Of a DNA stretch of 64,000 bases, positions 22,408 through 32,040 are shown in pieces. A model generated the notes under the pieces. That model was not told where the DNA came from. It saw nothing but the letters and a program-made list of their open reading frames with translations, and made no database searches. Position 1 is the stretch's first letter, and each line of letters starts with the position of its first letter. The position numbers and the translations under genes are program-made. The stretch is from Bacteroidota bacterium (GTDB lineage Bacteria; Bacteroidota; Bacteroidia; AKYH767-A; OLB10): contig JADKIC010000026.1 of NCBI GenBank assembly GCA_016721435.1, positions 18,922 through 82,921 on the forward strand. Direction: 5' to 3'.

Positions 22408-25400
22408 ATGGGATTAATACTTTACAAGTCCTCTGCCGGCTCCGGCAAGACCTTTACACTTGTCAATCGCTTTTTAACGAAAGTACTCGATAAACCATGG
22501 CTCTTCAGCAGAATTCTTGCCATCACTTTCACCAATAAAGCCGCCGAAGAACTCAAAACGAGGATCATCAAGGAACTCGATACTCTTTCTAAAGGACTTC
22601 CCTCGGCTCAGCTGGATATCCTCCTGGAGAACCTTCCCTCGTCGAGGGAGGATCAACTTAGAAACAATGCAGGTATTGTCCTTATGAAACTTTTGCATGA
22701 CTACTCCTCCTTTTCTGTTTCCACTATCGATAGCTATTTCCAAAAATTATCCCGGACACTGGCCAAAGAACTATTACTTCCCATCCGGTATGAAATAGAA
22801 CTTGACACCGAATCCATTTGCAAAAATATCACTGAACTGCTGCTGGAAGATGCCGGCAAAGATGCTTCTTTAACTAAATGGCTGGAAGACCTTTTACTTC
22901 ATAGAATTGATTCAGGAAAAAGCTGGAATATTCGTTCCGAACTGAATAAGATGGCGAAAGAAGTACTGAATAAAGATACGGTACGGGAAATTGCAGCAAT
23001 GACGAATCCGGCTCTCCTGGAAGTTTTAATTAAATGGATAAAATCAAATAAAAGAGAAATTGAAATGCATCTGCGCAAGACGGGCAAAGATGCAATGGCT
23101 CAGATCCATTCAAACGGGTATGAAGTAAACACCTTCTTTTATAAACAAAGGGGACCAGCCGGTTATCTTCAAAAAATTTCAGACAATAAAAGTAGTCTCG
23201 ACCAGTTCGAGAAAATCAATACTTATACCCTAAAGGCGTTGGATGATCCGGATGCCTTTCTTTCAAAAGATCAACGCAAAGATCAAAGATTACTTTCTTT
23301 TGTCCATGACATTTTGCATCCTTTACTCAAAGAGGCAACCGACTATTTTGAAACCCATAAAGTGAAATATATTTCTGTGCTGGAAGCCTCTAAACTCATC
23401 TATCAATCCGGGATCAGCGGAACATTAGATGCAAAGATGAAAGAGTACAGAGAAAAGCATCAGTTGTTTCATTTATCCGATACCACAAGGATGCTTAGTA
23501 TGTCGATAGCAGAACAGGATGCGCCATTCATTTATGAGAAATCCGGAAATACGTTCCTGCATATTTTCATTGATGAGTTTCAGGATACCGCCACTGTACA
23601 ATGGAATATTTTGAAACCCTTGATATTAAATTCGCTTTCTACCGGGAATGATGTGCTGTTGGTAGGAGATGCCAAACAATCCATTTATCGCTGGAGAGGT
23701 GGAAATATGCAATTGATCCTTGATGGTATTAGCAATGAACTAAAGAGATATGGAATAAAGCCCACTGTAAAAAACCTCGACACCAACTGGAGAAGCAAGC
23801 GGGAAATTGTGGCCTTCAACAATGCATTTTTCCCATTGGCGGCTACTTTATTGAGAGATACGTTTGAAAGCGGAAACGAAATTTTTGATCTGGCTTATGC
23901 TTCGAAAGAAGTGCATCAACATATCAAAAATAAGGAGGCAGATGAAGGTTATCTTTGTTTTAAGTTTTTTAAAACCGAAAAGGGAGAAGAACAAGAAGAG
24001 GAGCAACATTGGAAAATGCAGGCGCTGGAGACCATGTCGGTAAACATTAAGGAACTATTGGAAAAGGGCTACACCTATGGAGATATTGTTATTTTAGTAA
24101 GAACGAATAAAGATGAAAATGAAATTGCAGACTTCCTCTTTGAAAAAGGCGAACATCCTTTTATTTCCGGCAACTCTCTGCTCATCTCCACCAATACAAA
24201 AATCAATGTACTTCTCAATTGCATGCGGTTAATTGCGGGATCCGACGAGCCCTTATTACATGCAGAAATAAATCATTTTGTTGATCAGGATATTAATTAT
24301 CTGAAGGAGCCATTACCTTTTAATGTTCGATCATCGGAAACGAAAAATAATTCATGGGTTCACCGGCATATCATAAAGGAAAAAGAAAAACTTTCTACCC
24401 TACCCTTGCAATTCATTTTCTTACATTTACTGGACATCACTAAAATGGATGTAACGGATCCATTCATACAAAAATTCGGCGACCTGCTTCAGGACTATGC
24501 CGGTTCACGAAACAGTAATCTATCCGGATTTTTGCAATGGTACGATGAACATGTAACCACCCGTAAGTGGAGTGTGGAATTGCCGGATGGAGGGAATGCC
24601 ATACGTATCATCACCATTCACCGATCCAAAGGTTTAGAGTTTCCTGTTGTGTTTATCCCTTTTATGAATTGGGAATACACTCCCTCTGCCAGAAGTATGC
24701 TATGGGCACATAGCGATGAAGAGGAATTTTCGAATCATAGTAAAATACCATTGTATGCTACCGGCAAACTGGAGGAATCTTATTTCAAAGAAGATTATAT
24801 CAAAGAATCATTGGAAACCGCCATTGATAATTTGAATCTTATTTATGTGGCCTTTACCCGACCGAAAGATCAATTGTATGTTTTCGGACCTGCTAAAACA
24901 AAGGAGAATCAGGTCGGAAAATTACTGTTTGCCAGTTTTTCACAAAAATCCCGAATGGGCGGAACAATTTGCAGCTACTGATTTTAATGAGCTCATCATT
25001 GGAAACAAGAACAGTAAAAAATCTTCCGAAAAGAAATCAGGGTTAGAAAACATCTATGAACCTTCCGGATTTACTCCTTCTGAAATTCCTGTCCTTACGG
25101 AAAATAAATATTTCTTACCGGAAATTAAATACATCTTTAATTCTGATGAAATCCTTTTTGGAAATCTTGTTCATGACACCATTGCCACCGTGAACAATAA
25201 AAATGATATTGACCATGCTATTAATAAAGTATTTTCAAAAAACGGCAATCAGGGTTATATAAAATGGAGAGAAAAATTAGTGGCCGCTGTTCAGGAACTC
25301 TGGCTACTTTTAGAAGAACGAGGGTGGACGAATGAAGACTTTGAAATCGAAAATGAAATTGAAATATGCGATGAGAAAGGCTTGATTCATCGTCCGGATA

Positions 25401-25576
25401 AAGTGCTTATAAAAGGTGATGTGGCAATAGTCATTGATTTTAAAACCGGGAAAAAAGAAGAGCAGCATAAAAATCAGATTAAAGAGTATTGCAGGCTGAT
25501 TCAATCCACCGGAATAAAAACCGTTTCCGCTTATCTTATCTATACAACTGACAAGGAAATAGTTAGCGTTCTATAA
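22408..25576 (+). CDS. RecB/AddA-like UvrD helicase-nuclease (frameshifted)
   Basis: Large (about 1056 residues) superfamily-1A helicase with a C-terminal PD-(D/E)XK nuclease, as in exonuclease V beta/AddA proteins that process double-strand breaks for recombination. Motifs: Walker A KSSAGSGKTFTLVNRF at the very start, AITFTNKAAEELKTRI (Ia), HIFIDEFQDTATVQW (II), LLVGDAKQSIYRWRGG (III), LDTNWRSK (IV), ITIHRSKGLEFPVVFIPF (V), NLIYVAFTRPKDQLYVF (VI). The nuclease has GLIHRPDKVL and IVIDFKTGKKEE. Fragments 22381-24981 and 24845-25576 are one gene; a base is lost near 24938 and coding continues as KNPEWAEQFAATDF. ATG 22408 places the P-loop 8 residues from the N-terminus, as usual. The partner AddB-like nuclease gene is not in this window. 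Confidence 0.9.
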
Positions 25577-25615
25577 CCCGGAACATTTGTTACCAATAGA
25601 AAGGCATACTTTGAC

Positions 25616-25623
25616 TAATTTTG
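25616..25623 (+). promoter_or_regulatory. -7 promoter element upstream of pruA
   Basis: TAATTTTG matches TAnnTTTG. A TTTG at 25586-25589 is 26 bases away, longer than usual, so only the -7 element is convincing. The predicted leader is about 40 bases. Confidence 0.5.
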
Positions 25624-25668
25624 CAGGGTGAAAATCTAAAATATTCATCGAAAAAAGTAACCTTCCTT

Positions 25669-27300
25669 ATGTCAAATTCTATATTTAAAGTTCCTGTTGC
25701 CATTAATGAACCTGTACTCAACTATGCCCCGGGAAGTCCGGAACGCAAATCACTGAAGGCTGCTTTGGAAGCCATGCGGAAAGAGGTGATTGATGTGCCC
25801 ATGTATATTGGAGGCAAGGCCATTCATACGGATAAGAAAGGTGAAATGCGTCCCCCGCATGATCATCAGCATTTGTTGGGAAAATATTCCATTGGCGATG
25901 CTGGTCATGTGAAGATGGCGATTGATGCCGCATTAAATGCCCGACAACAATGGGCGGATATGGAATGGGAACAACGTTCATCAATTTTTTTAAAAGCGGC
26001 AGATTTGCTGGCAGGCCCTTACCGTGCAAAGATTAATGCGGCCACCATGCTCGCACAAAGTAAAAGTGCATATCAGGCAGAGATTGATGCGGCTTGCGAG
26101 ATGATTGATTTCCTCCGCTTCAATGTAGAGTATGCCCGTGAGATCTATACACAACAACCGATCTCTTCCAAAGGCGTTTACAACCGTGTAGAGCAACGAC
26201 CTCTGGAAGGATTTGTATTTGCACTAACTCCTTTCAACTTCACAGCGATCTCGGGCAATCTTCCAACCTCAGTGGCTATGATGGGCAATACGGTGGTATG
26301 GAAGCCGGCTTTTTCTCAGATTTATTCTGCACGTGTATTGATGGAAGTATTTATGGAAGCAGGATTACCCGACGGAGTAATTAATCTGATTTACGTTTCG
26401 GGAGCTACTGCTGCGGAAGTCATATTCAACCATGCAGATTTTGCAGGAATACATTTTACCGGCTCTACCGGTGTGTTTCAGGATATCTGGAAAACCATAG
26501 GAAATAATATTCATAAATATAAAACCTATCCACGCATTGTGGGTGAAACAGGCGGCAAGGATTTTATTCTTGCGCATCCCAGTGCAAATCCGCAGGAAGT
26601 TATTACGGCATTAACCAGAGGGGCCTTTGAATACCAGGGACAAAAATGTTCTGCTGCTTCACGCGCTTATATTCCTGCTTCGCTATGGCCTGCGGTAAAA
26701 GAGGGTGTTGTAAAAGATTTAGCCAGCATGAAAATGGGACCCACTGAAGATTTCGGTAATTTCATTAATGCTGTTATCGATGAAAAAGCCTTTGATAAAA
26801 TTACAGGATATATTGAGAACGCGAAAAAGAGTTCGGATGTTGAAATTATTGCCGGAGGAACATTTGATAAAAGCAAGGGATACTTTATTGCTCCTACGGT
26901 AATCAAAAGCAATAATCCCGCTTATGTCACCATGTGTGAAGAATTATTTGGACCTGTACTTACGATTTACGTTTATGAAGATGATCAATTTGAAGAAACC
27001 TGTGATCTCGTAGATAAAACAGGTATCTATGCGTTAACAGGCTCTATTCTATCGAAGGATCGTTATGCCATACAAATGGCCACCAAAAAACTCGTACATG
27101 CAGCTGGGAATTTTTACATCAACGATAAATGCACAGGAGCAGTGGTTGGACAGCAACCTTTTGGTGGATCACGCGCTTCAGGCACCAATGATAAAGCCGG
27201 TTCGCTGATTAATCTGCTACGATGGGTTTCACCGCGCACAATTAAGGAAACTTTTGTTCCGGCTACTGATTATCGGTATCCGTTTTTGGATAAGGAGTAA
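25669..27300 (+). CDS. pruA: L-glutamate gamma-semialdehyde dehydrogenase
   Basis: 1-Pyrroline-5-carboxylate/glutamate-semialdehyde dehydrogenase. It oxidises L-glutamate 5-semialdehyde to glutamate with NAD+ in proline catabolism, and is cytoplasmic. The 543-residue aldehyde dehydrogenase fold shows FALTPFNFTAISGNLP (cofactor and substrate region), GNTVVWKP, IHFTGSTGVF, the catalytic Glu in RIVGETGGKDF, and the catalytic Cys in AFEYQGQKCSAASRAYIP. EELFGPVLTIYVY and QQPFGGSRASGTNDKAG are near the end. ATG 25669 is chosen; the frame also opens at a TTG at 25621 that overlaps the promoter. It is a stand-alone gene without putA nearby. The frame is intact and of full family length. Confidence 0.95.
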   Translation: MSNSIFKVPVAINEPVLNYAPGSPERKSLKAALEAMRKEVIDVPMYIGGKAIHTDKKGEMRPPHDHQHLLGKYSIGDAGHVKMAIDAALNARQQWADMEWEQRSSIFLKAADLLAGPYRAKINAATMLAQSKSAYQAEIDAACEMIDFLRFNVEYAREIYTQQPISSKGVYNRVEQRPLEGFVFALTPFNFTAISGNLPTSVAMMGNTVVWKPAFSQIYSARVLMEVFMEAGLPDGVINLIYVSGATAAEVIFNHADFAGIHFTGSTGVFQDIWKTIGNNIHKYKTYPRIVGETGGKDFILAHPSANPQEVITALTRGAFEYQGQKCSAASRAYIPASLWPAVKEGVVKDLASMKMGPTEDFGNFINAVIDEKAFDKITGYIENAKKSSDVEIIAGGTFDKSKGYFIAPTVIKSNNPAYVTMCEELFGPVLTIYVYEDDQFEETCDLVDKTGIYALTGSILSKDRYAIQMATKKLVHAAGNFYINDKCTGAVVGQQPFGGSRASGTNDKAGSLINLLRWVSPRTIKETFVPATDYRYPFLDKE

Positions 27301-28513
27301 ATCGGAATTTAAGTAAGTCACCAGGCATTATACAGGTCTGGTAATAGTGAGAAAACCACAAACAATTGTTGTTTCATTTCCAAAAAAGCGGAGCCAAAGA
27401 GGAATCAAACTATACACTTAATTTTTGTATTAGTACTTTTTAATGGAGTTGAATACTTAGCGTTTCAGGAATCTCTTTTCGTAAAATTCGTAAGATAAAT
27501 ACGAAATCCAGATAGTTGTTGCATACCACCAAAGATTTTTACCATAATGATTCCTATATAGGCTTTGCCTTGTATTCCATATTTGACAAAACGCCAATTA
27601 ACATCTGGCTTAAACCAGATATTGTCCGGGGTGGTGGCAACAGCCAATGGGGTGGTGGATCATGATTAAGATTTAAAAACAGGTTTTATAAGTTGGAACA
27701 GGTCGCTGTAGCGATCAGGTTAGGCGATATGTGGACTTTCGGTCTAAAGCTAATGGAGAAGTGACGGGGATAATCGGTTCGCACGATTTATGTTTAATAA
27801 GTTCGCGACCTGTCATCAGTCATGTCCAGCAATCCCAACCACGGTTGTGAAGATGCTGATTTTCACCAAATTCCTGGGTTAACGTGATAATTTGGTTTCC
27901 CGGATGTGTAGCCGCGGTTACCAATCCTAACGTCATTTTCTGCTACGTAATCTGGATCCTTTCTCTAATAAAAAACAATACTTGGCGCTCTGCGGTGATG
28001 GACAGTCGTATGGAACTTTTGACTCAAGGATTCGCTGGTGCAGGCCAGTAATTTTGTATACGGAGAGGGTTAATATTGTTAATCAACACTTCTTCAACGC
28101 CTTAATTATATTCCAACTATCGTCTGGCGTGGCGGGTAGTATTGATGTCTAATCACCGGATTCTAATTGACAAAGGCCATGAGCTCCAACCACGGATATT
28201 GCATCCAACCTGCAATAGATAAAGTGATATATCCCGTTCACTCCAGTAAGTTGTCATAACATTGCACAGGTATTCAATCACAGCAAGTTACAACAACAGG
28301 GTTGAAATTCCTTGAGATAGCCGGACGGTGGTGGAAGTAATTTTATTGCATACACAGTAACCAGGGTGGTTAAAAAGTGTGTTAATGAAGGAGAATTTAC
28401 ATCCATAATTTAACACAATAATTTATATTGTAATTGATAACCAAATCTTAGCAATCTAAAAATAGAAACAGGAACTCTCAAAAAATTGCTACTACAATCC
28501 TAACTTAATCTTT
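27301..28513. other. gene-poor stretch with a decayed or poorly read gene and a repeat remnant
   Basis: About 1.2 kb without a convincing gene. On the minus strand short coding-like pieces appear in shifting frames (a 60-residue piece at 27465-27647 containing TPDNIWFKPDVNWRFVKYG; a 38-residue piece around 27850-27930; an aromatic-rich piece around 28190-28330), but stops are frequent and no family is recognisable. ACAGGTCGC at 27698-27706 and GCGACCTGT at 27805-27813 form an inverted pair resembling the repeats after clpB. Either a degraded gene or a stretch of poor consensus would explain this. Confidence 0.4.
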
Positions 28514-29446
28514 TCACCCCTTCACATTCATCTTCTCTGCACTTTCTGTCAGCTTTAAAAATAAATCTTCAAGTTGGCGGCGGGATTCAACACCGAATAC
28601 TGAAAAATTGTTTTGCACAAGGAATTCGATAATGGCCGGGATCTGATGTATGAATAAGCTTAACTGCACTCCGGTATCACTGTAACCGGTAGCGTCTTCT
28701 TTAAAGGGAGAATTCATTAATAAAGCATAGGCATCTATCGGGCGATCGGTAGTGATTTGAACTATTCGCTTTCGGTCGTTCAGGAGTTCCTTCATATCCC
28801 CCTGCACAACGAGCTTGCCTTTGTTAAGAATGGCAATCCGGTTAGAAATAAGTTCCAGTTCGTTCAAGATATGTGAAGAGAGAAAAATGGTTTTCCCTTT
28901 ATCCCTGCTCAAATGCAGGATTAATTCGCGGATATCAATTATTCCCTGTGGATCAAGTCCGGTGGTGGGTTCATCTAAAATGATCAACTCCGGGTCATGC
29001 AGCAATGCCTGCGCCAGTCCGAGCCGTTGTTTCATCCCATGCGAATAGCCGCTCACCTTGTCCTTCCCTCTTCCATGAAGACCAACAAAATCAAGCATCT
29101 CATCAATTTTATTTTTAGTTATGGCGATACCGTTATACATCGACAAGACTTCCAGATTTTTAGCAGCACTTAAGAAGGTATAGAAATCAGGTTTTTCAAC
29201 TATACAACCAATTCTTCGCAGTATATTTTTTCTCTCCGTTTTTAAATCGCTATTGAAAATTTTTATAGTCCCGCTATCCGGTTCAATAAGGGTCAATAAC
29301 ATCCGTATCGTAGTACTCTTTCCGGCACCATTCGGACCTAAAAAACCAAAGACATCTCCTTTAAACACCTCTAACTCCAGCTGATCAACCGCCTTATTAT
29401 CTCCAAATGATTTGGAAAGATCTTTTATACTGATCACGCTTTCCAT
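28514..29446 (-). CDS. ABC transporter ATP-binding protein (ABC-2 type)
   Basis: Cytoplasmic ATPase subunit of 310 residues, of the DrrA/NatA/GldA-like class that drives ABC-2 permeases. Motifs: Walker A GFLGPNGAGKSTTIRML, Q-loop-like region, signature VSGYSHGMKQRLGLAQALL, Walker B LIILDEPTTGLDP, switch His in IFLSSHILNE. The C-terminal about 80 residues form the usual accessory domain. Its ATG is one base after the gpx stop, so the two are co-transcribed. No permease gene follows; the decayed stretch is immediately downstream, so the cognate permease may have been lost or may be unrecognisable there. The substrate is unknown. Confidence 0.9.
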   Translation of the reverse strand: MESVISIKDLSKSFGDNKAVDQLELEVFKGDVFGFLGPNGAGKSTTIRMLLTLIEPDSGTIKIFNSDLKTERKNILRRIGCIVEKPDFYTFLSAAKNLEVLSMYNGIAITKNKIDEMLDFVGLHGRGKDKVSGYSHGMKQRLGLAQALLHDPELIILDEPTTGLDPQGIIDIRELILHLSRDKGKTIFLSSHILNELELISNRIAILNKGKLVVQGDMKELLNDRKRIVQITTDRPIDAYALLMNSPFKEDATGYSDTGVQLSLFIHQIPAIIEFLVQNNFSVFGVESRRQLEDLFLKLTESAEKMNVKG

Positions 29447-29447
29447 G

Positions 29448-29990
29448 TTATCCGGTAATCAATTTATCAAGTGGATCCACAGCCGCATTAAAAAAATGAA
29501 GGAGCTTTCCTTCCTCATCCACCAGGTACTTGCAAAAATTCCAGGTGGGCTTCTGGCTATTCCAGCCATTTTTAGCTGGATCACTTAACCATGCATACAA
29601 GGGATGCTTCTCCTTACCTACTACATGAATTTTGCTAAACAAGGGAAAAGTAACACCATAATTTAATTCGCAAAATGCATTGATAGCCTTTTCATCACCC
29701 GGTTCCTGCGCTCCGAAATCATTACATGGGAAACCCAGCACCGCTATCTCCTTCCCGTGCAGCTCATGCAGTTTTTGCAAGGACTCGTATTGAGGAGTAT
29801 AGCCGCATTCAGAAGCTGTATTTACGATAAGTATTTTCTTGCCCTTAAACTTTTCCAATGTCATCTCCTCACCTTGGATGCTCGTCACCGGGATGGCATA
29901 GATGTCTTGAGCAGGTGGAATATTATGGGTATTGTCCATACGCTTATTACTTACAACTCGTCTTAATACTTGATAAAACAAAGATCTCAT
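29448..29990 (-). CDS. glutathione peroxidase family thiol peroxidase
   Basis: Cys-type glutathione peroxidase/BtuE family enzyme that reduces hydroperoxides; bacterial members usually use thioredoxin. The catalytic tetrad is visible: Cys in NTASECGYTPQYE, Gln near GFPCNDFGAQEPG, and Trp/Asn in WNFCKYLVD. The resolving-Cys region FPCNDFG is also present. The frame gives 180 residues from ATG 29990. An internal ATG at 29939 would give 163 residues and is close to the core length; the N-terminal extension (MRSLFYQVLRRVV) is mildly amphipathic and could be real. Downstream ABC gene: 1-base gap. Confidence 0.92.
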   Translation of the reverse strand: MRSLFYQVLRRVVSNKRMDNTHNIPPAQDIYAIPVTSIQGEEMTLEKFKGKKILIVNTASECGYTPQYESLQKLHELHGKEIAVLGFPCNDFGAQEPGDEKAINAFCELNYGVTFPLFSKIHVVGKEKHPLYAWLSDPAKNGWNSQKPTWNFCKYLVDEEGKLLHFFNAAVDPLDKLITG

Positions 29991-30082
29991 TTATTCGGGC
30001 ATTTGCTTCCGTAAAGTAACAACAAACTATACTATAAAAAGTTATCCTCACTTCCGGCCACCATTTTTTGTATTGCAAACAA

Positions 30083-30775
30083 CATCGTATAAGCCCTGTA
30101 GGGGCGGCATCTCTGTAACCGACAACCTCCTCGCCCCTTACAACTGCCTGCACCCGACCTAAGGTCGGGTGCAGGCATAGGTGGGATTAGATGATATCCT
30201 TGTCTACAATAATACCGCCCCTACAGGGCTTATACGATGAAGAACTCAGGACATTTCCAGAAGATAATATAACGATTTGCGGAGTTACCGCCCTACATTG
30301 CTTGTGCGACGAAGAACTCAGAACATTTCCAGGTGGCAGCTATGTTCCCGCTACATGATTCCATATAAAGCCCTGTAGGGGCGGTACCTCTGTAACCGAC
30401 AAACTCCCCTCCTCTTACAACCGCCTGCACCCGACCTAAGGTCGGGTGCAGGCATAGGTGGGAGTAGATGATATCCTTCGATTACCAAGATTCCGCCCCT
30501 ACAGGGCTTAGGCGACGAAGAACTCAGAACATTTCCAGGTGGCAGCTATGTTTCCCGCTACATGATTCCATATAAGCCCTGTAGGGGCGGTACCTCTGTA
30601 ACCGACAAACTCCCCTCCTCTTACAACCGCCTGCACCCGACCTAAGGTCGGGTGCAGGCATAGGTGGGAGTAGATGATATCCTTCGATTACCAAGATTCC
30701 GCCCCTACAGGGCTTAGGCGACGAAGAACTCAGGACATTGTAGGTAGCAGCAACGTTCCAGCTACCTGATGCCGT
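30083..30775. repeat. palindromic intergenic repeat units (three copies)
   Basis: Three related units fill the gap between gpx and the C1 peptidase gene. Each has outer inverted arms, AAGCCCTGTAGGGGCGG on the left (30091, 30368, 30574) and its complement CCGCCCCTACAGGGCTT on the right (30215, 30493, 30699). In unit 1 the arms extend to a perfect 25-bp match (30083-30107 with 30215-30239). In the middle of each is a perfect 31-base palindrome (15-bp arms, one central A: GCCTGCACCCGACCT and complement) at 30146-30176, 30423-30453 and 30629-30659. Units 2 and 3 repeat with a period of 206 bases. A direct segment GAAGAACTCAG(A/G)ACATT follows each unit, with an extra copy near 30310. No ORF of interest; the structure is REP/BIME- or MITE-like. 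Confidence 0.9.
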
Positions 30776-30776
30776 T

Positions 30777-32027
30777 TCAAGCCTTAAACTTCTTCAGCAG
30801 ATCTTTCACTATATCTCTATGAATCAGAATTCCCATCATCTTTAACTTTACATAATCCTCATGCATGAAATAGAATCCAAAGTTCTTACTCTCCTTTCCG
30901 CAATTACGGGATCCCGAACCGGAGTCTTTTACGAGATACCAATCCTTACCGTCTTTTTCAAGATATCCCACCAAATGCATTCCATGATCATCCGTAGTAC
31001 TGCCATTCGCAAACCGAATCATTCGGGCACTTTCATCAATGTACTCAGAGGGAATATCAAAGCTGGGCACTACAGCAATCTGATTCCAGGGATCAAAACC
31101 GGGCTCTGATACATCTCCTCCAATCATAGTAGTAAATCCTTTTCTGACTGCTAATTTAATTACAGCCATATAATCTTCGAGCGGCACATTGTAGTAAGAG
31201 CTATCGTGCCACCAGTTGTCCGGCACTTCGTATTCTACTTTTGTCCAATAGGGTTTTGTCATGATGGAGGTAATATCCACATAGTCCTCCATATTTAATT
31301 TCAGTACATCACTCAGGTATTTTTTTGGAGTAAGGTCCTTGCCATTTACTTTAACTGTAGCCGGTGGAACGCCCATGTAATGATGCATGATAGATTTAAT
31401 TGTACCGATTACTTCCTCTTCATTCCAGGCATTCATCGCCTTTACACTCTGCAGATAGGCCTTCATTTCTGCCGCCATCTTTTCATGATTATGATACGTT
31501 TGACCGGGCAGGAGTCCGCTATAACTCTCCAATGGGACAGCGCCATACATTTTATAAATCCGTACCACCGCATTGCCTTCAGATCCTTCATCAAACAGCG
31601 TCGTTCCCCGTTGTCTGACAAATCCTCTCGCCTTCTCCACATACTCCCAATAGGTAGTGAACATCTCAGAAATTTTAACAGCTTGTCCGGTCTGCCGATA
31701 CACCTCCGTCTCAAAATAAGAAGTGGTACTATACGACCAGCAGGTACTGGTATTGCCTTGAGAGATGGGATTGTTCTTCCACCAGGTACTGAATTCATCC
31801 ACCGATTTTGGATACCAACCCATTTTATTGACATCAATTTTATACAGTGGTTTCTGCTTTTTCGGGACTTTCTGTTCTTCGAATTCCTCGACGCCCTTCA
31901 TGATATCCATATCATAAAATCCGGGTTTATTAGGACGAACTTCCAACACATCCTTTTTTGGTGCCTGAGCAACCACACCGGAAATAGCAGCGATGACCGG
32001 TAACATTAGGAGCAGTATTTTTTTCAT
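30777..32027 (-). CDS. secreted papain-like C1B peptidase (aminopeptidase C/bleomycin hydrolase-like)
   Basis: Exported cysteine peptidase of 416 residues. The signal peptide (MKKILLLMLPVIAAISGVVAQ) fixes ATG 32027; the open frame reaches back to 32108 but that overlaps hutH. The oxyanion-hole Gln and catalytic Cys are in NPISQGNTSTCWSYSTTSYFE, the catalytic His in DDHGMHLVGY, and the Asn is probably in VKDSGSGSRN. Length and spacing match C1B peptidases (bleomycin hydrolase type), but the signal peptide suggests periplasmic or outer-surface peptide degradation. It is the last gene of a minus-strand run and starts 14 bases after the hutH stop. Confidence 0.9.
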   Translation of the reverse strand: MKKILLLMLPVIAAISGVVAQAPKKDVLEVRPNKPGFYDMDIMKGVEEFEEQKVPKKQKPLYKIDVNKMGWYPKSVDEFSTWWKNNPISQGNTSTCWSYSTTSYFETEVYRQTGQAVKISEMFTTYWEYVEKARGFVRQRGTTLFDEGSEGNAVVRIYKMYGAVPLESYSGLLPGQTYHNHEKMAAEMKAYLQSVKAMNAWNEEEVIGTIKSIMHHYMGVPPATVKVNGKDLTPKKYLSDVLKLNMEDYVDITSIMTKPYWTKVEYEVPDNWWHDSSYYNVPLEDYMAVIKLAVRKGFTTMIGGDVSEPGFDPWNQIAVVPSFDIPSEYIDESARMIRFANGSTTDDHGMHLVGYLEKDGKDWYLVKDSGSGSRNCGKESKNFGFYFMHEDYVKLKMMGILIHRDIVKDLLKKFKA

Positions 32028-32040
32028 CTGTTGTATGTTT

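Noticed and set aside
27465..27647. 60-residue minus-strand open frame
   Set aside because: Coding-like but isolated, with stops on both sides; kept as evidence of decay rather than called as a gene.
30083..30775. CRISPR or insertion sequence
   Set aside because: No spacers of uniform size and no transposase frame; inverted arms with a central palindrome fit a REP/MITE-like repeat better.
31380..32003. 207-residue plus-strand open frame
   Set aside because: It is antisense to the C1 peptidase, whose active-site motifs and signal peptide are clear; composition is not protein-like and no start context exists.
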